DNA from: Candidatus Brockarchaeota archaeon
Lineage (GTDB): Archaea; Thermoproteota; EX4484-205; JAAOZO01
Reading direction: 5' to 3'
DNA: 43,914 bases
Assembly: GCA_017601145.1 (NCBI GenBank)
Contig: JAFNIV010000014.1
Coordinates: forward strand, 1-43,914
Positions 21,122 through 30,785 of this stretch are shown one piece after another. The notes under the pieces are model-generated. The model saw only the letters and a list, made by a program, of their open reading frames with translations, made no database searches and had not been told where the DNA came from. The translations under genes and the position numbers were made by a program. Numbering within the stretch: the stretch's first letter is position 1; each line of letters begins with the position of its first letter.

Positions 21122-22113
21122 TAAACTTTTCTACCAAGTACACTAGCAAGAGCCTTAATTCTTTCCATAAGTAATGCAAATGAGCTAAGGGTAAGTTGCT
21201 GTTCTGAGTCGCTAAGGGCTTTTTCTGGATTGGGGTGAACTTCTACCAAAAGCATATCTGCACCTGCTGCTATAGCAGCTAATGCATGCGACTGAACTAG
21301 TTCTCTTTTACCAGCCGAATGACTTGGATCAGCACAAACTGGAAGATGGCTTAGCAGCTTTACTGCAGCTATTCCACCTATATCGAGTGTAAATCTAGTT
21401 ACTTTTTCAAACGTTCTAACTCCTCGTTCACACAATACTACATTTCCATTACCTTCATAAAGAACATAATCAGCTGAAGCCAACCATTCTTCTACCGTAA
21501 TGCTCATTCCTCGTTTCAACAGAACTGGTTTCCCAAACTTACCCAATTCCCTTAGCAATGGAAAATTTTGTGAATTTCTTGTACCAACTTGAATCATGTC
21601 AATGTCTTTGTATAGGTCCAAACTTCGAACATCTAGAATTTCAGATACAATAGGAAGACTTAGTGAATCTCCAACTTTCTTAAGAATTTTTATTCCTTCT
21701 AATCCTAAGCCTTGAAAAGAGTAAGGACTAGTTCTTGGCTTAAAGGTACCACCTCGAAGAAGCTTTGCTCCTGCAGATTTTATAACCTTTGCAACAGACT
21801 CAACTTGCTCTTCACTTTCTACAGAACATGGACCTGCAGCTACTACTATCTTTTCTCCCCCTATTTCTACACCACTTACGTTTACAACAGTAGGTTCTTG
21901 TTTCCAGTTATTTCCAGACAAGACATATGGAGATTTTAAATTAACAATTGATTCTATTGATTGATCCTGTAAGTTAAGTAAGCATGAATCTGGCCATCCT
22001 AGAACTAATTTCTTACCATATAGATCTATGAATTTATAAGATGCTGAGCTTGCTTCAAGTTTTTCTTTTAATGTAGAGTAGTCTGTGTTTTCTTTTAGTA
22101 AGTAAAGAATCAT
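21121..22113 (-). CDS. aroF: 3-deoxy-7-phosphoheptulonate synthase (DAHP synthase, KDPS-like type)
   Basis: VVAAGPCSVESEEQVESVA, LLRGGTFKPRTSPYSFQGLG, PVCADPSHSAGKRELV. Confidence 0.93.
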   Translation of the reverse strand: MILYLLKENTDYSTLKEKLEASSASYKFIDLYGKKLVLGWPDSCLLNLQDQSIESIVNLKSPYVLSGNNWKQEPTVVNVSGVEIGGEKIVVAAGPCSVESEEQVESVAKVIKSAGAKLLRGGTFKPRTSPYSFQGLGLEGIKILKKVGDSLSLPIVSEILDVRSLDLYKDIDMIQVGTRNSQNFPLLRELGKFGKPVLLKRGMSITVEEWLASADYVLYEGNGNVVLCERGVRTFEKVTRFTLDIGGIAAVKLLSHLPVCADPSHSAGKRELVQSHALAAIAAGADMLLVEVHPNPEKALSDSEQQLTLSSFALLMERIKALASVLGRKV

Positions 22114-23141
22114 TGTTTATCCAACTCTTTCTTTAACTTTAAAAGTTCGTTTAAGCCTAAGGCTCTTTCACTTTTACTATACTTATTGTACTTTTGGATC
22201 TCAAAAATAACTTTTATGTTACTTCTTGTTCTTTCTAAAATTTTTGAAACTTCAACGAAATTGTAAGTAGCAAACTTGCAAGTGTTTATGTTGAGTTTCT
22301 TCTTACTAACATTTATTGATCTCAATAAACCAACTAGGTAAAAGTGAACAAGTACTTGGACAATAGCCATTGCTTTTTCATGATCTTCTAGAGAAGAAAC
22401 TATTGGAATTAGTCCACTTTCTAACCAAAATTTTTTTACTTCGTTTACTACTTTTACCCCTGTAGAAGAGGGTATTATAACGATCCTCTCTCCGATAGGA
22501 AGATAGATAGGACCAAAAAGGGGATGTGTACTTACATAGGTAAAGCCATACTTTATAGAAAGTTTTTCCATTGTTAAAAAAGCTTTTTCTTTCGAAGAAA
22601 ATATATCCATCACTAGCTTTCTAGAACTAGACTTTAGAACTTGAAGCACAGTTTTACTATTAACTGCAGTAGGCGGTATAGCTAAAATTAAGTATTCAGA
22701 TAAGTCTAATGCATCTTTAATATATAATGCACGAACGTTAATTTCTGATGCAACTTTCATTGCCTCTTTTAGATTTATTCCAGTTAGTACAACATTATGT
22801 CCTGCAAAAGAAAGAAGAGAAGCAATAGATTTACTCATACTACCATATCCAAATATTGTAACATTTCTATGCTTTGATGCTTGCACTTGTGAAATTCTTG
22901 AAAAGGTTAGAAGTTGTGTTAAAATTTGTTCAGTAAGTCTTACTGGTAAGTTGTACTTTTGAGAAGATGAGATCCAGTGTACTTTAACTTCTTTCTCCCT
23001 TCTGTTATCCTTTATACCTTGAGCATACTTCCTCTTAAACTTGCCTATTTCTTTTGAGATTCTTAATCTTCGCGAAACTAACTTTAAGAGTTCTTCATCA
23101 ATAGTATCTATTTCTTTTCTTAATTCCTTAAGTTTAATCAT
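22110..23141 (-). CDS. tyrA: Fused chorismate mutase (AroQ) / prephenate dehydrogenase (TyrA)
   Basis: N-terminal LRKEIDTIDEELLKLVSRRLRISKEIGKFK (AroQ); GYGSMSKSIASLLSFAGHNVVLTG and THPLFGP (TyrA). Confidence 0.87.
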   Translation of the reverse strand: MIKLKELRKEIDTIDEELLKLVSRRLRISKEIGKFKRKYAQGIKDNRREKEVKVHWISSSQKYNLPVRLTEQILTQLLTFSRISQVQASKHRNVTIFGYGSMSKSIASLLSFAGHNVVLTGINLKEAMKVASEINVRALYIKDALDLSEYLILAIPPTAVNSKTVLQVLKSSSRKLVMDIFSSKEKAFLTMEKLSIKYGFTYVSTHPLFGPIYLPIGERIVIIPSSTGVKVVNEVKKFWLESGLIPIVSSLEDHEKAMAIVQVLVHFYLVGLLRSINVSKKKLNINTCKFATYNFVEVSKILERTRSNIKVIFEIQKYNKYSKSERALGLNELLKLKKELDKQ

Positions 23142-23145
23142 CTTT

Positions 23146-24096
23146 CTAATACCTCAGCCTTAAAAGTTCCAAAGAAGCATTGATTATTGATTTATCGTTA
23201 ATTTTATAATAGTCTAACAATTCTCTTTGACTCCTAGCAGACCTTCCAAAGTCGTTAGCTCCAATCATTTTCATTGGGACAGGATATTTTTTAACAATAA
23301 CTTCTGATACCGCAGAACCCAATCCACCAAGTACATTGTGTTCTTCTACAGTTATTACTCTGCCAGTTTTTCTTGCGTATGATTCTATGGCTTTTTCATC
23401 AATTGGTTTTATAGTTGACATGTTTATTACAGCCGCACTTATGTTCATTTGTTCTAATCTTTTAGCGGACTTAATAGCATCCCATAGAACGATACCTGCT
23501 CCAATTATTGTAATGTCAGAACCATCCTTTAGAATCGTAGCTTCTCCTACCTTAAAATGATTCAAAATACCTTGTGTTATAGGTGGGGAATAGTCTCGTC
23601 CTATTCTGTAGTATATTGGTCCAGGCTCATTAAGAATCACTGGAAGACTTCTCTTTACTTCTAAAGAATCTGCGGGCACTATAATCTTCATTCTTGGAAG
23701 GACTCTCATCAAGGCTATATCTTCTAAGGATTGATGACTTGAACCATCATTGTTATCACTATATCCGGAATGTGTCGCAACTATTTTTACATTTAAGTTC
23801 ATTCGACATATTGTATTCCTTATTTGTTCCCATGCTCTCATCAAAAACATAGCAAAACCAGTTACAACTGGGAGCTTTCCAGTAGTAGCTAATCCCGCAG
23901 CGAAGTCAATAAGATGTTGTTCAGAAATACCAACGTTGAAATATCTATTAGGAAACTTTTCCTTAAAGTATATTGCTTTGGTTGATTCTCCTACGTCAGC
24001 TGTAACAACCAATAGGTTCTTATACTCATCTCCGAGCTCACTGATCTTTCTTCCAAAAGTTTCTCGCATTGAAGAAAAGGCTTTACTCTTCTGCAT
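23146..24096 (-). CDS. Transketolase C-terminal subunit
   Basis: [75 protein letters not shown]. Confidence 0.93.
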   Translation of the reverse strand: MQKSKAFSSMRETFGRKISELGDEYKNLLVVTADVGESTKAIYFKEKFPNRYFNVGISEQHLIDFAAGLATTGKLPVVTGFAMFLMRAWEQIRNTICRMNLNVKIVATHSGYSDNNDGSSHQSLEDIALMRVLPRMKIIVPADSLEVKRSLPVILNEPGPIYYRIGRDYSPPITQGILNHFKVGEATILKDGSDITIIGAGIVLWDAIKSAKRLEQMNISAAVINMSTIKPIDEKAIESYARKTGRVITVEEHNVLGGLGSAVSEVIVKKYPVPMKMIGANDFGRSARSQRELLDYYKINDKSIINASLELLRLRY

Positions 24097-24793
24097 CGTT
24101 ACTGATCACCCTTTGTTTCTTTGTATTTTCTATGGAGGGCAACCCTTTTCCTCTAACTGTTTTTGCAAATATTATTGTTGGCTTTCTTGAATTTATACTA
24201 CTACTTATTGCATAAGATATGCTCGATATGTCATGACCATCACAATATAAAACGTTCCAACCAATATCTTCCCAAACTTTAGGTAAGTAATGCTTTGGTT
24301 TTATTTCTTCTGTCGTACCATCAAGTTGATACCCATTAACATCTATTATACTAATTAAGTTGTTAAGTTCCATGGAAACTGCATGAGTTGCAGCTTCCCA
24401 GACTTGCCCTTCATCTTGTTCGCCATCACCCATTATTACGTAAACTCTTCCATCACCTTGAGACATCTTTATCCCCTTAGCAATGCCAACACCAAAGCTT
24501 AATCCTTGACCTAAGCTACCAGTAGACATGTCCACTCCAGGTATGAACACTTCTGGATGACCTTGAAGTATACTACTGATATCTTGAATTTTCCAAAGTT
24601 CATCTATAGATATTACACCCTTTTCTGCTAGTATAGCATACAAGGCAGGAGCAGCATGTCCTTTGCTAAGAATTAACCAATCCTTATCTTCATAGGGTTC
24701 GTCACGCTTAAACTTAAGGATAACTACAGCCAGAATTTCTATTACACTTAATGAAGAACCTAAGTGTATGTCACTATTGTACAATAATGACAT
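24083..24793 (-). CDS. Transketolase N-terminal subunit (called start probably downstream of the true N-terminus)
   Basis: [53 protein letters not shown]; in-frame upstream codons read [19 protein letters not shown], transketolase-like. Confidence 0.9.
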   Translation of the reverse strand: MSLLYNSDIHLGSSLSVIEILAVVILKFKRDEPYEDKDWLILSKGHAAPALYAILAEKGVISIDELWKIQDISSILQGHPEVFIPGVDMSTGSLGQGLSFGVGIAKGIKMSQGDGRVYVIMGDGEQDEGQVWEAATHAVSMELNNLISIIDVNGYQLDGTTEEIKPKHYLPKVWEDIGWNVLYCDGHDISSISYAISSSINSRKPTIIFAKTVRGKGLPSIENTKKQRVISNDAEE

Positions 24794-24833
24794 AGCTATT
24801 ACGTTTTTTCTTGCTTGTTCAGCTGCAATTTTA

Positions 24834-24851
24834 AGCCGATTTAAATCGGCT
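24834..24851. repeat. 18-bp perfect palindrome AGCCGATTTAAATCGGCT
   Basis: Read directly; equals its own reverse complement; just 5' of the transketolase N-subunit ORF. Confidence 0.8.
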
Positions 24852-25054
24852 ATCGATATTGGAGTTTAGTTTTCATCTCCATTCCTTACCGTTAAGGCAT
24901 AGAATTGTATATTTAAATATTTCGTTACAGTTTTATAATACTTTATAAGCAAACTATTTAAATCTAACCAAAAGGACTTATAGAAACTTTCAGCTTATTT
25001 TGTTGATTTATTCTAAAAACAAAGTTTGACGAACTTGCCAAGTTATGTAGCTTT

Positions 25055-27346
25055 CTATTCGATTAAGATACGTGAAAAGTATCTCCTTAACTTTAGAACA
25101 ACTCTTTTTTCGCCAACAACTTCAAAAGTTCCAGAAAGTTTTATGTCCTCAGATGAAGAACCAATCATTACTTCATAAGTGCCTGGCTCAACAACTAAGT
25201 TTAAATTCTCATCGTAAAAAGCAAGTTGATCAGTATAAAGAATGAAGGTAACTTTTTTACTTTCTCCTGGCTCTAAAGTTATTCTCTTAAAGCCCTTTAG
25301 CTCTTTGATAGGTCTAGTTAAACTAGCTACAACATCTCTTAAGTATAGCTGAACTACCTCATCACCACTTAGGTTTCCATTGTTCTTTACTTCAAACTTA
25401 ATGTAGACTTCTCCAGTTGGCTCAACTTCTCTTGGAGATATTTCTAAGTTGCTGTACTCAAACTTTGTATAGCTTAAACCATGACCAAAAGGAAACAACG
25501 GTTTTGAATCTGAAGAAACGTAGTTTCCCCAAGAAGTACCCTTTCTATTGTAGTAAATAGGAATTTGCCCTACTGATTTTGGAAAAGAAATAGGTAGTTT
25601 TCCACCTGGATTATAGCCCCCAAATAAAACATCAGCTACCGCATTGCCTCCTTCCTCACCAGGTAGCCAAACTTCTAGAATAGAAGGTATATTTTCAGCT
25701 ATCCAAGGTATAGCTAAAGGTCTTCCATTAACTAGAATAACTATTGTTGGTGTTCCTGTTTCATAAATGGCTTTAACAAGTTCTTCTTGAACTCCAGGTA
25801 AGCCTAGTTCATTTCTATCTCTTCCTTCTCCAGAAACATCTTCTTTTGTAAAACCTGATCTTTCACCAACTACCACTATAGCAACCTTTGATTTGCTTGC
25901 GAGCTCTATTGCTTCTGAAAATCCTTCTTTAGAGCTTCCAGTTACATCACAACCTTTTGCATAATAAACCTTAGTATTCTTAGAAACGTTTCTCTTTATT
26001 CCTTCAAGTATACTCACTATTGGAACAGCATCCTTAGTGAGAGAAAGATGTGCGGTAAAGCTATAATCTCCAAGCAAATTTCTCGTACTTGCTGCGTTTG
26101 GACCAATAACTGCAATGGACTCTATGTTTTTAGACAAAGGAAGAATATACCCATCATTCTTTAACAACACTATTGATTCTCTTGCTACTTCCAAAGCTAA
26201 GTTCCTGTATTCAGCCTTACTATCAAGAAACTCTGGAACTTCTGAAGGATCAACATAGGGATTCTCAAACAATCCAAGTTTAAACTTTAACCTTAAGACT
26301 CTTCTAACAGCATTATCAATTGTATCTTCAGAAACAATACCTTTCTTAACTGCGAAAATTAATGGCTCACCATAACAGTTTAAGCTTGGAAGCTCTACGT
26401 CTATTCCAGCTTCAATTGCTAACTTTGCTGCACCTTCTTTTGAGTCAGTAACTTTGTGAAAAGAGTAAAGCATATCTATCGCGCCATAATCTGAAACCAC
26501 GATTCCACTAAAATTCCATTCTTCCCTTAGGATTTTAGTTAAGAGCTCTTTTGAAGATGCACAAGGAATACCATCGATTTCATGGTAAGCGTTCATTATA
26601 GAAAGTACTTTAGCATTTTTAACTGCCACTTCGAATGGAAATAGAAATACTTCTCTAAATTCCCTTGGGGAAACATGCACTGGCGCTAAGTTTCTTCCAC
26701 CTTCTGAAAAACTATGACCTGCAAAATGCTTAGCTGTAGCAACTATTCCATTCTTAATATCTTCTCCCTGTAAGCCTTTGATATAACTTTCTCCAATGCT
26801 TGCTACTAAGTAAGGATCTTCTCCTAAAGTTTCTTCAATTCTTCCCCATCTTGGATCTTTAGCTACATCTAAAACAGGAGAAAGACCTTGATGTGCACCA
26901 ACATACCGCATTTGTGTTCTTATAACTGAAGTTACCTCGTAAATGATATCAGGATTCCATGTACTTGCAAGCCCTATAGCTTGTGGAAAAGTTGTAGCAG
27001 TGTTTGCCATAAAGCCACTTAAACATTCTTCGTGCACAATTGCAGGAATTTTAAGCCTTGTTTTTTCTATTAAAAATTTTTGGATTTCGTTGTAAATTTT
27101 TGCTACTTCCTTTGGAGGAAGAGCTGTTGCGCCCGCTAATCTTGAAACTTGTCCAATGCCATTTTTTAAAAAAGTACTTAGTTTCTCTTCAGAAAGCTTT
27201 CCATTTTCAATTATGTTTGGGGCCCATATTGAAGTTAGTTGGGCAATCTTTTCTTCCAAATTCATCCTTGAAATTAAGTCTTCAATTCTTGCTTCTATTG
27301 GATAACTAGAATCTAAGTAAACAGGGTTTGAGCCCATATTACTCAC
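25055..27346 (-). CDS. Glycoside hydrolase family 3 (beta-glucosidase / beta-xylosidase-alpha-arabinosidase, XarS-like)
   Basis: KHFAGHSFSEGGRN, GIVVSDYGAIDML nucleophile region, C-terminal Fn3-like region (VKNNGNLSGDEVVQLYL). Confidence 0.92.
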   Translation of the reverse strand: MSNMGSNPVYLDSSYPIEARIEDLISRMNLEEKIAQLTSIWAPNIIENGKLSEEKLSTFLKNGIGQVSRLAGATALPPKEVAKIYNEIQKFLIEKTRLKIPAIVHEECLSGFMANTATTFPQAIGLASTWNPDIIYEVTSVIRTQMRYVGAHQGLSPVLDVAKDPRWGRIEETLGEDPYLVASIGESYIKGLQGEDIKNGIVATAKHFAGHSFSEGGRNLAPVHVSPREFREVFLFPFEVAVKNAKVLSIMNAYHEIDGIPCASSKELLTKILREEWNFSGIVVSDYGAIDMLYSFHKVTDSKEGAAKLAIEAGIDVELPSLNCYGEPLIFAVKKGIVSEDTIDNAVRRVLRLKFKLGLFENPYVDPSEVPEFLDSKAEYRNLALEVARESIVLLKNDGYILPLSKNIESIAVIGPNAASTRNLLGDYSFTAHLSLTKDAVPIVSILEGIKRNVSKNTKVYYAKGCDVTGSSKEGFSEAIELASKSKVAIVVVGERSGFTKEDVSGEGRDRNELGLPGVQEELVKAIYETGTPTIVILVNGRPLAIPWIAENIPSILEVWLPGEEGGNAVADVLFGGYNPGGKLPISFPKSVGQIPIYYNRKGTSWGNYVSSDSKPLFPFGHGLSYTKFEYSNLEISPREVEPTGEVYIKFEVKNNGNLSGDEVVQLYLRDVVASLTRPIKELKGFKRITLEPGESKKVTFILYTDQLAFYDENLNLVVEPGTYEVMIGSSSEDIKLSGTFEVVGEKRVVLKLRRYFSRILIE

Positions 27347-27355
27347 CTAAATACT

Positions 27356-28399
27356 TTACGGCTTAATGAGAACTTTAATCATCCCTCTTCTCCTGCTAGT
27401 TAGTTCATTGAATGCTTTTGGTGCTTCATCTAGGCTGAAAATATGTGAGATTATTGGCTTGAGCTTTATTTTTCCTGAAGATGCAACTTCAACCGCCCTT
27501 TGGAAAGTATAAGGACTTCTGTAAGAGGTAAATATAGAAATTTCCTTGTCGTAAAGCTCAAAAGGCTTTACTTGCCATAAGTCATGTTCTGGAGCAACAC
27601 CAAATATGAGAAGCTTCCCTCCTCTCCTTGAAAGCTTAAATGCGGTTTCTATTGCAGCAGAACTTCCTACACATTCTATTGAAATATCAACTCCAATGCC
27701 TTCAGTTTTTTCGTACACAAAACTTTTAGGATCTTGCTCTTTGAAGTTTATCGTATAGGTTGCACCAAGCTCTTTAGCAAGCTTTAATCTATCTTCATCC
27801 ATATCAACTACAAACGTTTTTGAGGCACCATAATAATTAACAACTTGTGCCATAAGTAAACCAATTGGGCCAGCACCAACTATTGCTACGCTACTTCCAA
27901 CTTTTACTCCTACGTTGTCTAATCCTCTAACTATGCAAGCTAATGGCTCGATTAATGCAGCCTCTTCCAACGTTAGGTTGTCTGGTATCTTATATACATT
28001 TTGAGCTGGAACTTTTACATACTCAGCAAAAGCGCCATCTATAGTTACTCCAGTTGCTTCAAGATTTTCACAATAAAAATTTCTTTCGCTCATTCTACAG
28101 TACTTACATTCTCCACAAGGGATGTTTGGCTCAGCAACAACTCTATCCCCAACTTTTATGTTTGTAACATTTGAACCAACCTTTTCTACAACTCCAGAAA
28201 ATTCATGCCCTAAAACTAACGGAGTTTTAACTGGCCATTCTCCCTTAAAAAAATGAATGTCAGTTCCGCAAATTCCACAAGCAGTAACTTTTATGAGAAC
28301 TTCTTTGTCTCCAATTTTTGGTACTTCCTTTTCAATTACTCGGATGTCTCCAACTCCAAATAGCGCTACTGCTTTCATAACTTTAGTGAACAGCAGCAA
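27356..28399 (-). CDS. Zinc-dependent medium-chain alcohol/polyol dehydrogenase (threonine/sorbitol dehydrogenase-like)
   Basis: GICGTDIHFFKGEWP, LGHEFSGVVEKVG, four structural Cys CGECKYCRMSERNFYC, VAIVGAGPIGLL. Confidence 0.92.
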   Translation of the reverse strand: MLLFTKVMKAVALFGVGDIRVIEKEVPKIGDKEVLIKVTACGICGTDIHFFKGEWPVKTPLVLGHEFSGVVEKVGSNVTNIKVGDRVVAEPNIPCGECKYCRMSERNFYCENLEATGVTIDGAFAEYVKVPAQNVYKIPDNLTLEEAALIEPLACIVRGLDNVGVKVGSSVAIVGAGPIGLLMAQVVNYYGASKTFVVDMDEDRLKLAKELGATYTINFKEQDPKSFVYEKTEGIGVDISIECVGSSAAIETAFKLSRRGGKLLIFGVAPEHDLWQVKPFELYDKEISIFTSYRSPYTFQRAVEVASSGKIKLKPIISHIFSLDEAPKAFNELTSRRRGMIKVLIKP

Positions 28400-28452
28400 A
28401 ATTTATAAGTATTTTCTAAGAACTTATTTTAGGTGAACTTTCATACAAGAGA

Positions 28453-29010
28453 CTAACTTATTTTTAATAGTAATTTTTCTTCCTTACTTAACTGAGCAAT
28501 TCCAAACTTTAAAATTTTTGCATAAACAGCTAGTCTTCTTCCGAGTATCTCACAAGCTTTAATGTTTTCGGTCTTTGGAGTCCCAACAGAAACGGCGCCA
28601 TAATGTAAAGTCACTCCTGGTGCAGAATAGTCTGGAGTCCCAAACGTAACCATACCATAGTTTAAAGCAGCAAGAAGTATTGTGAGTATAGTAGTTTCAT
28701 TCCCTCCTCCTAAACCGCCAGAAGAAGAAAATGCAGCTGCGACCTTTCCTTGCATACGCCCCCACATTGGCATTGCTTTGTTTGTAAAAAATTCATTCAT
28801 AGCCTTGCTCATAACTCCACAGTGAGTTGGAGAACCAAAAGCAAATCCATCAAAATCATTTAAGTCTTCTATTGTGACTTCATTTACATGCTTAATGAGA
28901 ACTTCTGCTCCAAGGTCCTTAGCACCCTTTGCTACTGCTTTAGCCATCTCTAGTGTATTACCAGAGATGCTATCGTATACCACTAGCACTTTTACTTTCA
29001 TGACTCTCAA
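28453..29010 (-). CDS. wrbA: NAD(P)H:quinone oxidoreductase, WrbA-like flavodoxin fold
   Basis: VLVVYDSISGNTLEMAKAVAKGAK, GFAFGSPTHCGVMS, FSSSGGLGGGNETT. Confidence 0.85.
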   Translation of the reverse strand: MRVMKVKVLVVYDSISGNTLEMAKAVAKGAKDLGAEVLIKHVNEVTIEDLNDFDGFAFGSPTHCGVMSKAMNEFFTNKAMPMWGRMQGKVAAAFSSSGGLGGGNETTILTILLAALNYGMVTFGTPDYSAPGVTLHYGAVSVGTPKTENIKACEILGRRLAVYAKILKFGIAQLSKEEKLLLKIS

Positions 29011-29213
29011 ACGAAAGGAAGAAAGAGATTTTTTAATTTTTCTGATTATGTAAGTTACAACGTAAAGCTTAAGTGACTAGCTGTTTTCAAAAATCAAAAA
29101 AGTTTCTTCTCGTTCAGCTTCAATTTCATTAACTAGTCTTGGTTATGAACATCGAGTTAACGAGCTTTAGAGCGAAAAATTTAAATACAGTTAAATTTCA
29201 TTAATGTCCTTTT

Positions 29214-30593
29214 ATGAGCCGAGATGTACAAAATAGTACATTAAAGAACGAAAATGATAAATTCATATTTCTAGATCCAGAAGAGCTACCTACTTCTTGG
29301 TACAACATACAGGCAGACCTTCCAGAGCCATTACCGCCACCATTAGATCCAACAACCCTAAAGCCAATAAACCCAGAACTTTTAGAAAGAATATTCGCGA
29401 AGGAACTAATAAGACAAGAAGTTGCAACTGAACGCTACATCAAAATACCAGATGAAGTAATAGATGCCTATTTAAGACTTCCAAGACCTACCCCAATTTA
29501 TCGAGCTAAAAGACTTGAAAACTACTTAGGAACTCCTGCAGAAATTTACTTTAAATGTGAGAACTTTAGTCCAACCGGTAGTCATAAAACAAATACTGCT
29601 ATTGCTCAAGCATATTACAACAAAAAGCAAGGAACTGAAAGATTAGTAACAGAAACAGGCGCAGGACAATGGGGGACGGCCTTAGCTCTAGCAAGCACAA
29701 TTTTTGGATTAAAATGCAGGATTTACATGGTTCGCGTAAGTTACCAACAAAAACCAGGTAGGAGAATAATTGCACAAACTTATGGAGCTGAAATCTTCCC
29801 ATCACCAAGCGATCAAACAGAATTTGGCAAGAAGTTACTTAAAGAAAATCCAAATCATCCAGGGAACTTGGGTATAGCAATCAGTGAAGCTATAGAAGAT
29901 ACATTAACACACGAGAATACAAGATACTCTTTAGGATCTGTACTAAATCATGTTTTGCTACACCAATCGATAGTTGGCTTAGAAGCAAAAAAACAATTTG
30001 AAAAGATTGGCAAGTACCCAGATATTGTTGTTGGTTGTATAGGTGGAGGATCCAACTATGCGGGATTGGCTTACCCATTTATGGAAGATAAACTAAAAGG
30101 TAAAAGTGAAGCTGAGTTTGTTGCTGTAGAATCGAAGGCCGTACCTCATACAACTAAAGGAGTTTACACTTATGATTATGGGGATTCTGCAGGACTAACG
30201 CCACTTCTCAAGATGTTAACCATTGGACATACATATGAAACGCCACCAATCCATGCTGGAGGCTTAAGGTATCATGGAATGGCCCCCTCAATTTCATACC
30301 TTATATATAAAAACTACATGCGTTCTGTAGCTTATCACCAAACTGAAGTCTTTGAAGCTGCAAGAATACTAGCTAAGACAGAAGGTATGATTGCAGCTCC
30401 AGAAACAGCGCATGCTATAAAGTTTGTTATAGACGAAGCACTACGTTGTAAGAAAACAGGAGAAAAGAAAATAATATTGATGAACTATTCTGGGCATGGT
30501 CTGCTTGATCTATCGGCTTATGAATCGTACCTTGCAGGTAAACTTGTAAACTATGAACCAGAAAAAATTGAAGTTCCACAATTTAGTTACTAA
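29214..30593 (+). CDS. trpB2: Tryptophan synthase beta-like protein (TrpB2 type)
   Basis: Long N-terminus typical of TrpB2, NFSPTGSHKTNTAIAQAYY PLP Lys, TETGAGQWGTALALA, CIGGGSNYAG. Confidence 0.93.
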   Translation: MSRDVQNSTLKNENDKFIFLDPEELPTSWYNIQADLPEPLPPPLDPTTLKPINPELLERIFAKELIRQEVATERYIKIPDEVIDAYLRLPRPTPIYRAKRLENYLGTPAEIYFKCENFSPTGSHKTNTAIAQAYYNKKQGTERLVTETGAGQWGTALALASTIFGLKCRIYMVRVSYQQKPGRRIIAQTYGAEIFPSPSDQTEFGKKLLKENPNHPGNLGIAISEAIEDTLTHENTRYSLGSVLNHVLLHQSIVGLEAKKQFEKIGKYPDIVVGCIGGGSNYAGLAYPFMEDKLKGKSEAEFVAVESKAVPHTTKGVYTYDYGDSAGLTPLLKMLTIGHTYETPPIHAGGLRYHGMAPSISYLIYKNYMRSVAYHQTEVFEAARILAKTEGMIAAPETAHAIKFVIDEALRCKKTGEKKIILMNYSGHGLLDLSAYESYLAGKLVNYEPEKIEVPQFSY

Positions 30594-30629
30594 ACAGTAA
30601 TAAGATCTAACAGTTATCCATAGATTTTT

Positions 30630-30645
30630 GCTTCATCGATGAAGC
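30630..30645. repeat. 16-bp perfect palindrome GCTTCATCGATGAAGC downstream of trpB2
   Basis: Read directly; equals its own reverse complement; follows ATTTTT. Confidence 0.75.
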
Positions 30646-30754
30646 TTGCCAGTATCTTCTACTAACTTTTTTTCTCTTTTTTGTACACTTAATGTCTTTT
30701 TTAACTTTGATGGCGGGAAGTCTTCTTGCGAAAGCTGGGGGATGAAAGCCGAAA

Positions 30755-30764
30755 AGCTTATATT
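30755..30764 (+). promoter_or_regulatory. Putative archaeal TATA/box A (AGCTTATATT) for the ncRNA at 30786
   Basis: TATA-like sequence about 25-30 nt before the start of the GC-rich block. Confidence 0.5.
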
Positions 30765-30785
30765 TTTCTCATTATATCTATCATC

